DNA of 64,000 bases. Source: Saccharomycopsis fibuligera x Saccharomycopsis cf. fibuligera (Eukaryota > Ascomycota > Saccharomycetes > Ascoideales > Saccharomycopsidaceae). The position numbers and the translations under genes are program-made. The notes under the pieces are model-generated. The model saw only the letters and a list, made by a program, of their open reading frames with translations. It ran no database searches and had not been told where the DNA came from. Of this stretch, positions 32,633 through 43,741 are shown in pieces (position 1 is the first letter of the stretch; each line of letters opens with the position of its first letter). The DNA lies in NCBI GenBank assembly GCA_001936135.1, contig CP012819.1, positions 1,335,501-1,399,500 on the forward strand. The letters are read 5' to 3'.

Positions 32633-34555
32633 CTAATCATTGATGGCCTTGTACTGGTTCGGCTTGGCAATCGCATATGGGTGTCGGCGAAGCTCGTCAG
32701 GGCATTTGCTCAACTCCGACTTGATAATCATCATTTTCAAATCATACATCACATCCTTGTCATTCTCAGCATTAAGAAAAGTCACAGCAGTACCCAAGTT
32801 CCCGGCTCTTCCAGTTCTGCCAATTCTGTGAATATAATCCTCAATATGTTTGCTCATTTGGTAATTTACCACTAACGACACATTAGGAATATCAATCCCT
32901 CTACCGGCCAAATCCGTAGCTATTAGTACTTGAAAGTTGCCATTTCTCAAATTCTTGATGGCATATTCTCTTTGATCTTGAGATTTGGAACCATGGATGA
33001 TCACTGGCTTGTAGCGTGTATTTGTCGAAATAAGCTCATGTAACATATCGCATGTCTTTTTGTAATTGACAAATATAATAATTGGTGGAGTGTACTGTCT
33101 TTGATGAGAAAGCAAGGCAAGAAGCTTCTTATTTTTGATCTCGTCACTGTTGGCAAACTCAACTTTTTGGTCTACCGTGTCAGCTGCTTTTTCTGGATTG
33201 CCAATAACAATCGTACTTGGATTGGTTAAATAGTTCTTGGTTAGTTTTTCAATTGCTGGAGGCATCGTAGCAGTAAACATCATGGTAGTATTTCTTCTAA
33301 TCCCCAATGATTTAGCAAAACGATTATATGATGATGCGCCACTATTTCCTTGTTTCTTCAAATTAGGCAATATCGACAAGATCTGACTCACCTGTTTCTC
33401 AAATCCTAAATCAATCATCCGGTCAGCTTCATCCATAATGAGATAGAAACATTGATTCAATACCAAAATCTTACGATCCAAGCAATCTAGTAGTCTCCCC
33501 GGGGTAGCAATTAAAATCTCAATGCCATCTTGTAAGTCGAACGCATTAGTTTCCAACTGATGGCCACCATAAATTGCCGCCACTCTGAATTTCAAAAATC
33601 TGGTAAATTTCGATACTTCAGTATGTATCTGCTGAGCTAATTCTCTAGTGGGTACCAATATAAGTGAATACGGCCCATCGTTTTTCGTAGCGTTGGTCAA
33701 TTTCGGCAACTTGAACAAATATGAAAGTAATGGTATAACAAAACTGAGAGTCTTACCAGACCCAGTCTCAGCGATACCCAACACATCCTTGTTCTTCAAC
33801 GCCACTGGAATGGCGGCTCTTTGAATTGGAGTTGGTTCATCATATCGTAACTTTTGTAAAATATTCAATATTTCTTCAGGGATAGCTGATTCTCGCCAAC
33901 TTCGAAGAGGGTTCTCGTGAATGGCACCTTTACTATTGATTTCAAAATCTTCCTTCAAAATTCTCCAATCTCTGCTAGTCATTTCTGATAGTTTCTTAGC
34001 AGACCAATGCTTATCGTCCCAATTGAGTCTATCTGCAAGGGATTTTGGTACTAGTGAGCCATTATTATTATTATTGTTGTTGTTTCCAGAACTATTATCG
34101 GTACCATTAACGGTCACTAATGGTTGATAGTCCAAAGAAGTATCTTCTTCGGTGTCCCATTCAAATGAGAACTTCATTTTTCCACTTTTATTTGCTTTCT
34201 TGCTGCTATCATTATCCCTGTTATCACTGCTGCTTTTCTTATTGAATTCACTTACTGATCTGTACTGGCCGCCGTTACCACCATTAGCATTATACTCGTC
34301 AGCATTGCTATATCCATGAGCATCATCACCATCCTGTTCATTTTGTAGTTGTGCCAATTTTTTGGCCTTTTTCTGTTTTATTGCCTCCTCTAGTTCTTGT
34401 TTCCTCTTGATTTCTTCTTCTTTGGCTTGCAACTCTTTCTGTTTTGCAAGTTTTTCACGCTTGGATTTTTTCAAGAACTTGGGCTTGATGATTTTGAAAG
34501 CATCACTATCGTCACTGTTATCATTAATAGTCTGTCTTTGCTGAGATTTCTTCAT
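32633..34555 (-). CDS. PRP28: DEAD-box pre-mRNA splicing helicase Prp28
   Basis: 640 residues from the ATG at 34555; a longer frame has only a TTG start. A charged Lys/Glu N-terminal part (coiled-coil-like at about 35-65) precedes the helicase core from about residue 220. All core motifs are present: AETGSGKT, PTRELAQQ, TPGRLLDC, DEADRMID, FTATMPP, ATDLAGRGIDIP and HRIGRTGRAG. The FTATMPP form of motif III and the MDEADRMIDLGFE context are typical of Prp28. It swaps U1 for U6 at the 5' splice site when the tri-snRNP joins the spliceosome. It lies head-to-tail with the spliceosome gene CWC2. Confidence 0.92.
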   Translation of the reverse strand: MKKSQQRQTINDNSDDSDAFKIIKPKFLKKSKREKLAKQKELQAKEEEIKRKQELEEAIKQKKAKKLAQLQNEQDGDDAHGYSNADEYNANGGNGGQYRSVSEFNKKSSSDNRDNDSSKKANKSGKMKFSFEWDTEEDTSLDYQPLVTVNGTDNSSGNNNNNNNNGSLVPKSLADRLNWDDKHWSAKKLSEMTSRDWRILKEDFEINSKGAIHENPLRSWRESAIPEEILNILQKLRYDEPTPIQRAAIPVALKNKDVLGIAETGSGKTLSFVIPLLSYLFKLPKLTNATKNDGPYSLILVPTRELAQQIHTEVSKFTRFLKFRVAAIYGGHQLETNAFDLQDGIEILIATPGRLLDCLDRKILVLNQCFYLIMDEADRMIDLGFEKQVSQILSILPNLKKQGNSGASSYNRFAKSLGIRRNTTMMFTATMPPAIEKLTKNYLTNPSTIVIGNPEKAADTVDQKVEFANSDEIKNKKLLALLSHQRQYTPPIIIFVNYKKTCDMLHELISTNTRYKPVIIHGSKSQDQREYAIKNLRNGNFQVLIATDLAGRGIDIPNVSLVVNYQMSKHIEDYIHRIGRTGRAGNLGTAVTFLNAENDKDVMYDLKMMIIKSELSKCPDELRRHPYAIAKPNQYKAIND

Positions 34556-34918
34556 ATTGTGGCAATATAATAACAAGAATTCAGGAAGTTGCAGTACTTA
34601 CTTGGTTTGTGATGGTTCGCCAAGTGGCAAAGAGACAAATATGTTGGTTCAGCGCTTAGGAATAAATGCGAAAATAAAATCCATCGGAGATGAGAAGAGA
34701 AAATGAATGCAGAAAAAATCAAAAATCTAGCAGAGCGGCCAACATCGACTGTCGACGCCAGTGTGATATTCCTACTATAACTACTATTTGATACTCTTGA
34801 AAAAACCAATAATATTACAAACATACAGTGAATACCTAGTCATACCAATTCAAAAATAGAAAAAAAAAAAAAATAAAAGTACATAATATAATACAATGCA
34901 ACCATAAATCCTGCTTGA
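34556..34918. other. intergenic region PRP28 / CWC2
   Basis: 363 bp holding the PRP28 promoter and the CWC2 3' end. No other feature is seen. Confidence 0.55.
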
Positions 34919-35980
34919 TCACTCATCATCATCATCACTACTACTACTGGCGTATCCAGTAATCAATCCATTATCCTTCTTTTGAGTCGCTGATTTCAGC
35001 TTTTTGGCTAAGCTTTTACTTTGCTCGCCAACCGGAAGGGCTCTTTTCTTGTTCGTATCGACTTGATTTGTTGACTTCATGTTATCAGCAGCAATACTTC
35101 TAACATTAGTATCTTCAATAGCTTTGACATTGCCACTCTCAAAAGTCTTATTATTAATACTGTTGCTACTACTATTGCTACTAGTATTATCCCGTTTATC
35201 CTGATTATCCAATAATTTTCTAATTGTATTTACCGCATCTCTTTGAAGCTGTCTCTGATTTCTGGCCTTTGCGGCAGGATTCGGGTCCTCATTTGCCCAT
35301 CTAATATTGAGCACCTCATCCTTAACTATCGACTGGTGTGCCATCGCTTCTTTAGCAAATTGTGCGTTCCATTCATTTTCAAATGTAATAAAAGCACAGC
35401 TCTTCTCATGAATCACTCTTATTCTTTCCACTGTACCAAATTCTTTGAAATTCGCACTTAGTAATTCCTCAATTGTTGTGTTGTTAGGCACGCTCTCAAT
35501 GAGCAACTTGCCTATATACAATGTCCTATTAGGTCTCAAGAAATTGCCCACGCCTCCCATATCTTCCCTGTAATCGCTGAATTTGTCTCTTCCAAAACAA
35601 TCAGTAGTCATTGGAAACGCATCCTTTTCCAACTTGGGCAATCTATGCAAATAGTCACAATCTTTACCCTTATGACAACATCCACGGGCAAAAAAAAGAC
35701 ATATATAAGAGTTGGCAATTTTGTCAGCACGAGTATACCCGGAATCACGTTTGATATTTACGCGAAATGGTGATTTTTTTTGGTACTTGTCTTTGGCGCC
35801 CCAGTTGTAGAACCAGATATTGAACACACTGCCGGATTGTTGTGGTTTGTCGTCCTCATCGAGCACTGAAGCATCAACTTGCACTCTGGCGGCAGGCTTC
35901 TTCTTTTTTTTTTTTTTGTCCGCCACCTGGATAGCAGTGTTCTGGTGCGGCACTACTTGATTACTTGTGTCTGCGCTCAT
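34919..35980 (-). CDS. CWC2: pre-mRNA splicing factor Cwc2
   Basis: The 353-residue protein has the Torus region (NIWFYNWGAKDKYQKKSPFRVN), a CCCH zinc finger (CLFFARGCCHKGKDCDYLH, about residues 93-112) and an RRM (about 155-235, with LYIGKL and CAFITF as the RNP motifs). The Ser/Lys tail ends in an acidic DDDDE. Cwc2 contacts U6 and the intron in the catalytic core of the NineTeen-complex-activated spliceosome. A Lys run near residue 25 is coded by an A-rich tract. It is divergent from TSC13 across about 1.2 kb. Confidence 0.93.
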   Translation of the reverse strand: MSADTSNQVVPHQNTAIQVADKKKKKKKPAARVQVDASVLDEDDKPQQSGSVFNIWFYNWGAKDKYQKKSPFRVNIKRDSGYTRADKIANSYICLFFARGCCHKGKDCDYLHRLPKLEKDAFPMTTDCFGRDKFSDYREDMGGVGNFLRPNRTLYIGKLLIESVPNNTTIEELLSANFKEFGTVERIRVIHEKSCAFITFENEWNAQFAKEAMAHQSIVKDEVLNIRWANEDPNPAAKARNQRQLQRDAVNTIRKLLDNQDKRDNTSSNSSSNSINNKTFESGNVKAIEDTNVRSIAADNMKSTNQVDTNKKRALPVGEQSKSLAKKLKSATQKKDNGLITGYASSSSDDDDE

Positions 35981-37164
35981 TAATTCGGGTTAAAGTGTGT
36001 TGGCTGGAGTGTATTTTAGTATATAGTGCGTAAGTCTCTATATAATATATATGGTCAACCAGTGGATCATCGCAGGGGCAAATATTTTTTATTTTCATTT
36101 ATTGAGCGCATAGTTCATGTCACGTGATATTCATTTAAGTATACACTCAGCACGCCCAACATACCCTAACAGTTTGAATTTGAATTCTGTTTATAGTAAT
36201 CGGGTTTAGTTGTTACTATATTGTGGAAGACTGAGTAAGTAAAATCCCCATTATTGTTGGTAAAGAAATTTGAAATATAACCTAACCATTTTTTCCCTTG
36301 TATCATATATGTCTTCACCCGCCAATAGTTATATGTTGTGTAGGGTGTTTGGCTCACCATTTAAAGTTTCGGCACAAGTTGGTAATGTCTTTCAACCACC
36401 TCCAAAATTCCCAAGTTGGTGTACAAAAGCTTTGAAATAAAGTTACCTAAGGTAAACATCGTTTAAACGATATTTTATTGTTACCGCCATTGCTTTTATA
36501 GGTAAATTGCATATCTAGTAGCTTTAATTTTTTGCGAACTTTTACGGGAAGATTAAATGTTGAAGAGAAAACTTTATAATTGCCAGCAATGCCTTTGAGA
36601 ATTGCTTTAGTTAATAATTGCAAATCATTTAAAAGCTCAGTCAACAGTTCTCTATGAAGTTGAAAGTAGCTCAGAAAACTTGCTTGGGCTTCTAAACAAA
36701 CTATATTTTAATTCACAGTTGTTGTAAGTTGAGGCTAAGTAATCATAAAGATATGAAATTATGTAAATTGTTCTATGTACTATACCAGTTTATTAGACTT
36801 TGAGCAAAAGCAGAGAGACTGCATTGAGTTCCGGATTTTTCAGTTAGTTTTTACCAGTCTCTGTAAAGACTTTTGGGTAAATTTCCATCCATATTTTTTT
36901 AATTCTTTTTTAATAATCTTCGATATGTTGTTGCTGTAGGTTATATTCATATGTAACTTTATGCTTAATAACGCAAGAGTCATACCGTAAATTTTTTCCT
37001 ACTTTTCTCGTTGTCCAGAAAAAACAAGGAAAATTGATTCAGCGAGAGACAGTTGGTAGGTTTGTCGAGTTTCACATAGAATCCAAACCAGAGTAAAACC
37101 GCCTCCCTTTGCGACTCAATATTATATCAATTGCTTCAATTGAATCGACAATACGCATTACGAA
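35981..37164. other. divergent region CWC2 / TSC13 with coding-like fragments
   Basis: It contains the two promoters. On the minus strand, the part 36166-36700 has two short open frames without good ATG starts (about 60 residues each) whose amino-acid composition looks protein-like, for example LHREL-TELLNDLQLLTKAIL and WRVKTYMIQGKKWLGY. I could not assign them to any family. Confidence 0.4.
36166..36700 (-). pseudogene. possible decayed gene fragment, unknown family
   Basis: The segment reads as protein-like text in pieces on the minus strand, without a continuous frame and without GTAAGT/TACTAAC signals that would join them. The origin is unknown. It could be chance open frames in AT-rich DNA. 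Confidence 0.2.
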
Positions 37165-38178
37165 ATGGTAAAGCTTGTGGTCAAACCTCGTTCCAGATCT
37201 CTTAAGGAGTTTAACTCCAACTATATTCCGGCAGAAACTTTGCTTTCCGACTTGATCAATACCATTGCTTCAAGAAATAATATCAGCGTGAATCGTTTGA
37301 GATTGACATATTTGCAAGAATCAAGCACCAATGCTGATGATTCCCAAGCAAAATCAAAATCTTCCAAAAGCGGTAATAGCAATAGACCAAAACATTTGAC
37401 ATTGAGCTTGGACAAGTCAATTGCTGCAAATGGCTTGCCTTCAGGTGAAGATGACCTCGTTACTTTGTACGTCAAAGATCTTGGACCTCAAATTTCCTGG
37501 AGAACCGTCTTTGTATTGGAGTACTTGGGCCCATTGTTAATTCACCCATTGATTTATTTCCTTACCGGCAACTTTGAAAGTCACTCTACTACGCAAACTG
37601 TCAGTTTTGTTCTTGTTATGCTTCATTTCTTGAAACGTGAATATGAAACCATTTTTGTTCATAAATTCTCTCTTTCGACTATGCCATTATTCAATTTATT
37701 CAAAAATTCAAGTCACTATTGGTTGCTTTCTGGTTTCAATTTAGCATTCTTCATCTACAGCAAAAATGCTCTTCCACAGGTTTTGGCTCAAACTACTGGG
37801 ATTAAACATTTCTTATTTTATACCACTAATCATTCTGATTTGGTCAATCAGATCTTGATTGGAACCTGGGCATTCGCTGAAATTTCCAATTTTATCACTC
37901 ATTTGAATTTGGCCGGATTGCGTCAAAGCGGCAGCACCGAACGTAAAATTCCATTTGGTTATGGTTTTTCCCTCGTTAGTTTCCCAAACTATTTTTTTGA
38001 AAGTCTTTCGTGGTTGATTTTTGCTCTTATTAATAATAACCCGCTCTCTTATTTATTTTTATTTGTCGGAAGTTTGCAAATGATGGTTTGGGCTCAAAAG
38101 AAACATAAGAGATATCTTAAGGAATTTGGTGAAAAGTATCCAAAGAACAGAAAAATTTATATTCCATTTATCTTTTGA
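37165..38178 (+). CDS. TSC13: very-long-chain enoyl-CoA reductase Tsc13
   Basis: 337 residues. An N-terminal ubiquitin-like part (about 1-105, ending LYVKDLGPQISWRTVFVLEYLGP) is followed by a steroid 5-alpha-reductase-type membrane domain with several hydrophobic segments. Conserved blocks include FVHKFSLSTMPLFNLFKNSSHYW, the Asn/His-rich FITHLNL stretch, PNYFFESLSW and the C-terminal WAQKKHKRYLKEF. It catalyses the last step of each elongation cycle of very-long-chain fatty acids in the ER, feeding sphingolipid synthesis. It is slightly longer than the 310-residue S. cerevisiae protein because of a Ser/Lys insert near residue 65. Confidence 0.94.
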   Translation: MVKLVVKPRSRSLKEFNSNYIPAETLLSDLINTIASRNNISVNRLRLTYLQESSTNADDSQAKSKSSKSGNSNRPKHLTLSLDKSIAANGLPSGEDDLVTLYVKDLGPQISWRTVFVLEYLGPLLIHPLIYFLTGNFESHSTTQTVSFVLVMLHFLKREYETIFVHKFSLSTMPLFNLFKNSSHYWLLSGFNLAFFIYSKNALPQVLAQTTGIKHFLFYTTNHSDLVNQILIGTWAFAEISNFITHLNLAGLRQSGSTERKIPFGYGFSLVSFPNYFFESLSWLIFALINNNPLSYLFLFVGSLQMMVWAQKKHKRYLKEFGEKYPKNRKIYIPFIF

Positions 38179-38543
38179 ACGTGGGAGAGCATGCTTATAT
38201 AATATTTGATCTCTAGATAGTCGGTAAAGCTAGTGATAGTAATCAATTATTTAACTAATTAGTTAATGAGTTGTACGTATTGTGTCGTGTTATGTTATGT
38301 TTTGATCTGCATTTTCTTTAACTGTAAACTATGTGGTTATGGTTGCCCACCTACATTGGAGCAAAGTAGAGGCCAATACCAATTTCAATACGGCAAATCA
38401 TTTGAAATTAAGCTAGAACATCGCAAGCATAGTCAAATTAAATATTGAAATGAAATGTTTTGCCAAACTTAACTACTTAGCATCAGCATCACTATCAAAG
38501 TCGTAATTAATTTCAAAAATAAAAGCTCTAAAGTTAATTCCAT

Positions 38544-38545
<2 letters not shown>

Positions 38546-38582
<37 letters not shown>
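38546..38582. repeat. poly(T) tract, 37 bp
   Basis: An uninterrupted T run about 370 bp beyond the TSC13 stop codon. Confidence 0.9.
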
Positions 38583-38808
38583 CATTTTTGACATACAAAC
38601 TTCAAAGAATATCCTCAGTTTATTCACATCACACCACCAACCTTGGCTGCTTTTTATAAAATCCTATATGTCAGAAGTTTGAAACTACACATCCTACAAT
38701 TATAATTGCGCAATACCAAGTATTTCAATATAACAGGCATTAAAATGATAAAGTTACAACTCCGGACATTAAATATCAATGTATGCTTCTATAAGAACCT
38801 GTCTAACT

Positions 38809-38810
<2 letters not shown>

Positions 38811-38838
<28 letters not shown>
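38811..38838. repeat. poly(T) tract, 28 bp
   Basis: A second T run 228 bp downstream of the first, in the same convergent gap. Confidence 0.88.
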
Positions 38839-38843
<5 letters not shown>

Positions 38844-39171
38844 CACCAAAACAAAAAAATAAAAAAATAAACATAAAATCGGAACAGAAACGAATAAATG
38901 TTTTAAATAATTATATACATTTTTAGTCGAGAGAAAGTTAATAAACTAAACAAAAAGAAAAAGAAAAGGAAGCCAAAAAACCAAAACTATGAAAAAAGAA
39001 AACATTGAAAATATATAAATATATAAACACAGAGAATTAGGTAAATAAATGAAGAACATTACATTGAACAGTAAACGTTGAGCATTATCAAAGTGGAGAA
39101 AAGGTACAAGAAAAGTGGGAAAAACAGAAAAAACAGTAAAAAGAAAAACAATAAAAACAGAATGAAATACA

Positions 39172-42100
39172 CTAAAAATCCTCTAAAGTCCCACTACTGT
39201 CAATCTCCAATGCTTTTTCAATTAATCCTTGTAAGTTCTTCTGCTGGATGTAATTCACTAAAAATCCGTAAGTTTCTGGATTATTTTGGCTAAGTTGTTC
39301 AAACGTACTGCTGAATTCTTTCAATACTTTAAAATTTATGGAATTAGCACCATCTCCATTGTTGAGATTCAATGCATTATAGTTCAAAAGTTTTAATCTC
39401 ATTCTTTCATTGAAATTGAAATTATCAACCTCGTAAAAATCTTCTTCGAGTAAGTCGTTATCAAGATCGGCTCCGCTCAAGCTCCCTTCACCATCATCGT
39501 CACCATCATTGATATTAGCGCCACTAACAGCAGATGAGTTCTTGTTTATATCAGTATTGTTTGCCTTGCCAGCTTTTTGCTCATTTTCATAAGCTTTTGG
39601 CACCTGAGCGACAACTTCCACCAACTTGACATACATCTTCTTGGTAAAAATATCGAACCATTTCAAACTATTTTCATTCTTGACAAATTCACCCTTGATG
39701 GAATCTTCATTCTTCAATACTTTCAAAATACTCAAAATTTGTAACTTGATAGCTAATTTATCACTTTTCAACATCTTGACAAAAGAATTGTTACGATTCA
39801 AAGATATCCAAAACTTGTTCAAAAATTGGAAAAAGGCCAAGTTCTTAGAACCTTCAGCTCCTAAATCAATTTCAGCCAATTCGTCAAAACTTGTACTATT
39901 GGTATTATCAATCTTGCTTAACAAATCGAGCAAATTGTGCACCTTATCAAAATTGTTAATCACATGAATGGTAAGAGATGGTTTATACAAAAATGAAACC
40001 AAAAGCAACTTCAAGAAATTATTAGTTAAATGGACAATATCGAAATCAATAAAAGACGAATCTGCTTCTTCTTCAGTTAATAGGACAATTTCTTCTAAAT
40101 TGACGTAAATTGAGTTAAGTAACGCATTGGCAGAATTTTCCAAAATTGATTGCATTATTGGGTTTTCCTCAACAGTGGCATCATTAATATTCTGTAATGC
40201 AAAGATCAAATCTGCTGGGTTCTGTTGTTGTAAATTGCTAGAAGCAAGAAGTTTATGCAATGATGAATTATGCACAGATAGTAAAATGTCCTCAAAAAGG
40301 GTATAACTCAAGTTGATGTTTCCCAAGATATTTTCCATGTTGGCCTTGTTTATCAATTGGATGTTAAGTTTGATTAAGGACAACAATCTAGGATCAGAAT
40401 TTAAAGTGAAGTAATCAATCTTAAGAGTATTTTTCAATTCATCATTGATAGCTTGTAAAGATTGAGGATCACTGACGCCACCATTAGAACCATTTTGCAA
40501 TTCTTGTTCAATTTTGTTGTTAAACGCATTTTCGAAATAATACTTGAAATTATAATTTGTAATGACAAAAATCTCAAAGAAATTACTAAAATAATCAAAA
40601 AACTCTTCAAACCCAACATTATTGAAAACTTCCAAAATATGATCAAAGTTAGTTTGTACCGACCTCGTGATACAGTTCAATGATCTAACAAGCAAAGTGG
40701 CCAACGACATTGCTTCGTCAAGAAGACCAATCATAGAATTATGAACCACAAATTTGATACATGGATCAAAATTGACAGAAAAATTGACAAGCAAAAGTTT
40801 TTCGTTGCTCATGCTTTCAATCATCACTGATAAATTATTGATGACACCAATACATTGGGACTCTTTATCTTCAACAAGAGCAAATGCTTGAGCATTGCCT
40901 TCTTCTCTTGTACTTGAAAGAGCATCTAATAATTCGCTAGAAATTTTTAAGAATTGCGACGATAATTTGGCACTCAATTCATTAGCAAAAGGCTTTAACT
41001 CTGACGAAAATGAGGAAATGAACTCTTCAAGAATAGTGGTCAAAAAGTCAATTTCGTATTCTGAAATTAATTGCAAAAGTCTTGAAACAATCAGATTGAT
41101 GTGGCTTTTCAAATAATTGGTGATATCTTCATTAACGAGTAACGATCTCAATGCGTCAAGTGCTTCAACTTGGACCAAGAATGAGTCAGACAAGTCAGCA
41201 TTGTTTAATGTGGAAGATGAAGATGATGATGAGCCAGCATCAATCATGTCCTTGTCAATAAGTTGAATAATGCCTTTGAAAGCCTCAGACAAAACGCTTA
41301 AATCTTCGAATCTGTAGTTAAAAGTAGCCAAAGTTTCAAGAGCACGAGTGGTAAGGAAAACGTACTCATGATCAAAAATTTCAGGAATAATATAAGATTG
41401 AATCATTCCATCAATTTGAGTCTTAACCGGAGATGTTTCTCTAGAAGTAAGATGATAAGATAAAATACCCAAAACTCTTAATGAAGCTTCAGTTTCCAAC
41501 GCATTGTTCAATTTTAAGGTGTTAAGGTCTTTGGAGTTAACTTCTTGAATATCTTGTTGAATAGATGCTGGCAAATCCGAAATATCTTTAGCTGCTGTAG
41601 CTGATCTGTAATCTTTTCTTTTGCTAAAATTCTTGTTCAAAAATTCAAAAAGCCATGAAATGACCACTTCAAAATACTTGTTGGACAATTTGTAAAGGAA
41701 ATTCACTGAGGCAATATCTGGTCTGCTAGAGTCATTATTCAAATCATAAAATTTACGGAAGAATTCTTCATCATCTTCGTAGAAGAGTGCCAAGTTTTCT
41801 TGATTTATGATCAAAGATGGGAATATCAAGTATTGGATCAATGAATTCAAGTTATTGACCAAATGTTCTTTGAAAAGAGGTTCTTTATTCAAAATATAAC
41901 TGAAAAATTTGACCAATGAGTACAAAGTGCTGTCAAAAAGTAGCATTTTCTTGTTGTGCCAAGAATCAATTTGAATAAAGAAAGTTTCGAAATACTTTGG
42001 CAAATATACTTTTTGAAAATAGAACTGGAAATTCTTCAATGAGTTTGTATGTTCAGCAACATTAGTGCTAAAGACATTGGGTTCGACTTGACTAGTGGTA

Positions 42101-43089
42101 GCCCCACCTCCGTGTTTGGTAAAAAGTCTATTCAAGTTGGAAATGGCCCACTTTTGGGATTTGATTCTATAATCTTTGCTGGCAGCAATGGATGCAGTAT
42201 TTCCTTGAATCAATTGGGTATAATTTACTGGGAATGGCAATTTAAGCAATAAAAAGTGCAAATGAACCCAGTCATCAACATTGACAAATTTACCATTTTC
42301 AATGGTGAGTAAAAAGTCTGGCATATCATTGTAAGTGACATACTTGAAGATTTTTAAAACGAGGTACAAAATATGAAATTGGCTGTTGAGAGAATGATCA
42401 GAAACAATGTCCGAAGAAACAGATAAGTTACTAACAATAGAGTTGAGCAAAGAAATCAATATAGGGAAGATGAATTGCGTCAAGTTATTCATCAAGGCAA
42501 GCGAACGCTTAACTTGATCTCCCTTGTCGAGTTTGGAATCAACAGTGATATTATAGCCAAGAATTGACCATCTGTAAAATCTAGTCAACTCATATGTCAA
42601 CAACAATGCCGTTAACAAGTTGTCGTTATTGGAAGCGCCATCACCCTTTAGCAAACTTTCAACGGTTTGCAACAATTCTTCGCCATAAGCGTTTCCGTCA
42701 TTTACATTCGACAGTAAAAATGCTTGCACAATTGAAGTTAGGTGGGCCACAATACTATGATTTGCCAATGATTTGAGTAATACCTGCACCAAATTGGATT
42801 TGACCAATTGTCTGTCTTGATCGCTAACAACAACATTAGAGACGGTGCTGGATGCCTGTTGAGACCGTTTCAACCAGTATTTGCTAATTGCGTTTTTCAC
42901 AAAAATGGCAGCGGAAAGTTTAATGGCGGCATCGACAGCGTCATCGGCAGCAAGATTGAGCAAAAAGTTAAGGAATTGAGGCTGATTGAGGTTATTGACG
43001 AGAGCCTGCTCTGCCAATTGCCTTGTCTGGAAATCATTATTCAAGGTATTGGTCAAGCAGTTGACCACCTCTTGCTTGTTGAAGGACAT
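39172..43089 (-). CDS. SXM1: importin-beta family nuclear transport receptor (Sxm1/Nmd5 type)
   Basis: The 1305-residue, helix-rich protein begins with an importin-beta N-terminal domain (residues about 5-75: TRQLAEQALVNNL, IKLSAAIFVKNAISKYW). A long HEAT-like solenoid follows, then an acidic segment near the C terminus (about 1215-1245, DDGEG...LLEEDFYEVD). This layout fits the importin-7/8 group, to which yeast Sxm1 and Nmd5 belong; they import ribosomal and other cargo through Ran-GTP control. It is longer than the roughly 950-1050 residues of the yeast proteins. The choice between SXM1 and NMD5 is tentative. Confidence 0.7.
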   Translation of the reverse strand: MSFNKQEVVNCLTNTLNNDFQTRQLAEQALVNNLNQPQFLNFLLNLAADDAVDAAIKLSAAIFVKNAISKYWLKRSQQASSTVSNVVVSDQDRQLVKSNLVQVLLKSLANHSIVAHLTSIVQAFLLSNVNDGNAYGEELLQTVESLLKGDGASNNDNLLTALLLTYELTRFYRWSILGYNITVDSKLDKGDQVKRSLALMNNLTQFIFPILISLLNSIVSNLSVSSDIVSDHSLNSQFHILYLVLKIFKYVTYNDMPDFLLTIENGKFVNVDDWVHLHFLLLKLPFPVNYTQLIQGNTASIAASKDYRIKSQKWAISNLNRLFTKHGGGATTSQVEPNVFSTNVAEHTNSLKNFQFYFQKVYLPKYFETFFIQIDSWHNKKMLLFDSTLYSLVKFFSYILNKEPLFKEHLVNNLNSLIQYLIFPSLIINQENLALFYEDDEEFFRKFYDLNNDSSRPDIASVNFLYKLSNKYFEVVISWLFEFLNKNFSKRKDYRSATAAKDISDLPASIQQDIQEVNSKDLNTLKLNNALETEASLRVLGILSYHLTSRETSPVKTQIDGMIQSYIIPEIFDHEYVFLTTRALETLATFNYRFEDLSVLSEAFKGIIQLIDKDMIDAGSSSSSSSTLNNADLSDSFLVQVEALDALRSLLVNEDITNYLKSHINLIVSRLLQLISEYEIDFLTTILEEFISSFSSELKPFANELSAKLSSQFLKISSELLDALSSTREEGNAQAFALVEDKESQCIGVINNLSVMIESMSNEKLLLVNFSVNFDPCIKFVVHNSMIGLLDEAMSLATLLVRSLNCITRSVQTNFDHILEVFNNVGFEEFFDYFSNFFEIFVITNYNFKYYFENAFNNKIEQELQNGSNGGVSDPQSLQAINDELKNTLKIDYFTLNSDPRLLSLIKLNIQLINKANMENILGNINLSYTLFEDILLSVHNSSLHKLLASSNLQQQNPADLIFALQNINDATVEENPIMQSILENSANALLNSIYVNLEEIVLLTEEEADSSFIDFDIVHLTNNFLKLLLVSFLYKPSLTIHVINNFDKVHNLLDLLSKIDNTNSTSFDELAEIDLGAEGSKNLAFFQFLNKFWISLNRNNSFVKMLKSDKLAIKLQILSILKVLKNEDSIKGEFVKNENSLKWFDIFTKKMYVKLVEVVAQVPKAYENEQKAGKANNTDINKNSSAVSGANINDGDDDGEGSLSGADLDNDLLEEDFYEVDNFNFNERMRLKLLNYNALNLNNGDGANSINFKVLKEFSSTFEQLSQNNPETYGFLVNYIQQKNLQGLIEKALEIDSSGTLEDF

Positions 43090-43741
43090 GTGGGTGGTGG
43101 TGATGCAGTGGCGTTGCGTAGTTGAGCTTGGGGTGGTGGATAATGCTTAGCGCTGGACTGCCTGTCAAAAATTATATAGTAGTAATATTATAGCTAGCAA
43201 TAATAATCGCAGATGAGGTGATTCTGACAGTGGAGCAATTTTGTATGGGAAAATGCCCGCCAACAGCGCACTTCTGGGAGGAGCTCTTTTGCTGTGTTTT
43301 TCTCTTGTTTTTTTGTTTGTATGGAAAAAATTTTTTATAAGAGAATGAGAGCAGGGTAATAACTATCACGTTGTGGCTATTTTTGACACTCACGTGAGTA
43401 CCATTGTGACGGTTTGATATTCTGACAAGTAATATACAGTTGCAGTAATGACGAGAGAGGGCTATAATGCTCAATGGATGGTTAGAAGATATACAGACAG
43501 GCGGCTCTTCAACCTTGCAAATCTTTCCTAAAGTTAAAAACATAATAAAATTTCCCAGAACATCCACCCATTAAAAATCATAAAGACACGGTATAAAAAT
43601 ATAATTTCATAATCACAAAGATAAAAATAAACAACCTATAACAATAAAAAAAACCCTAAAAGTATACAGCGACGATTTAATAAAAGCATCATGATCTCAA
43701 CAACCCAAAAGCAAAATGAAAAACACACATCTACTGAATAA
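43090..43741. other. promoter region of the karyopherin gene
   Basis: 652 bp between two minus-strand genes, AT-rich on the right side. No gene or notable repeat is seen. Confidence 0.55.

Larger units (their letters stand above)
38179..39171. other. convergent intergenic region TSC13 / karyopherin gene
   Basis: It holds two long T homopolymers (38546-38582 and 38811-38838), then an A-rich, Lys-codon-like stretch close to the karyopherin stop. No gene is seen. Confidence 0.6.
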
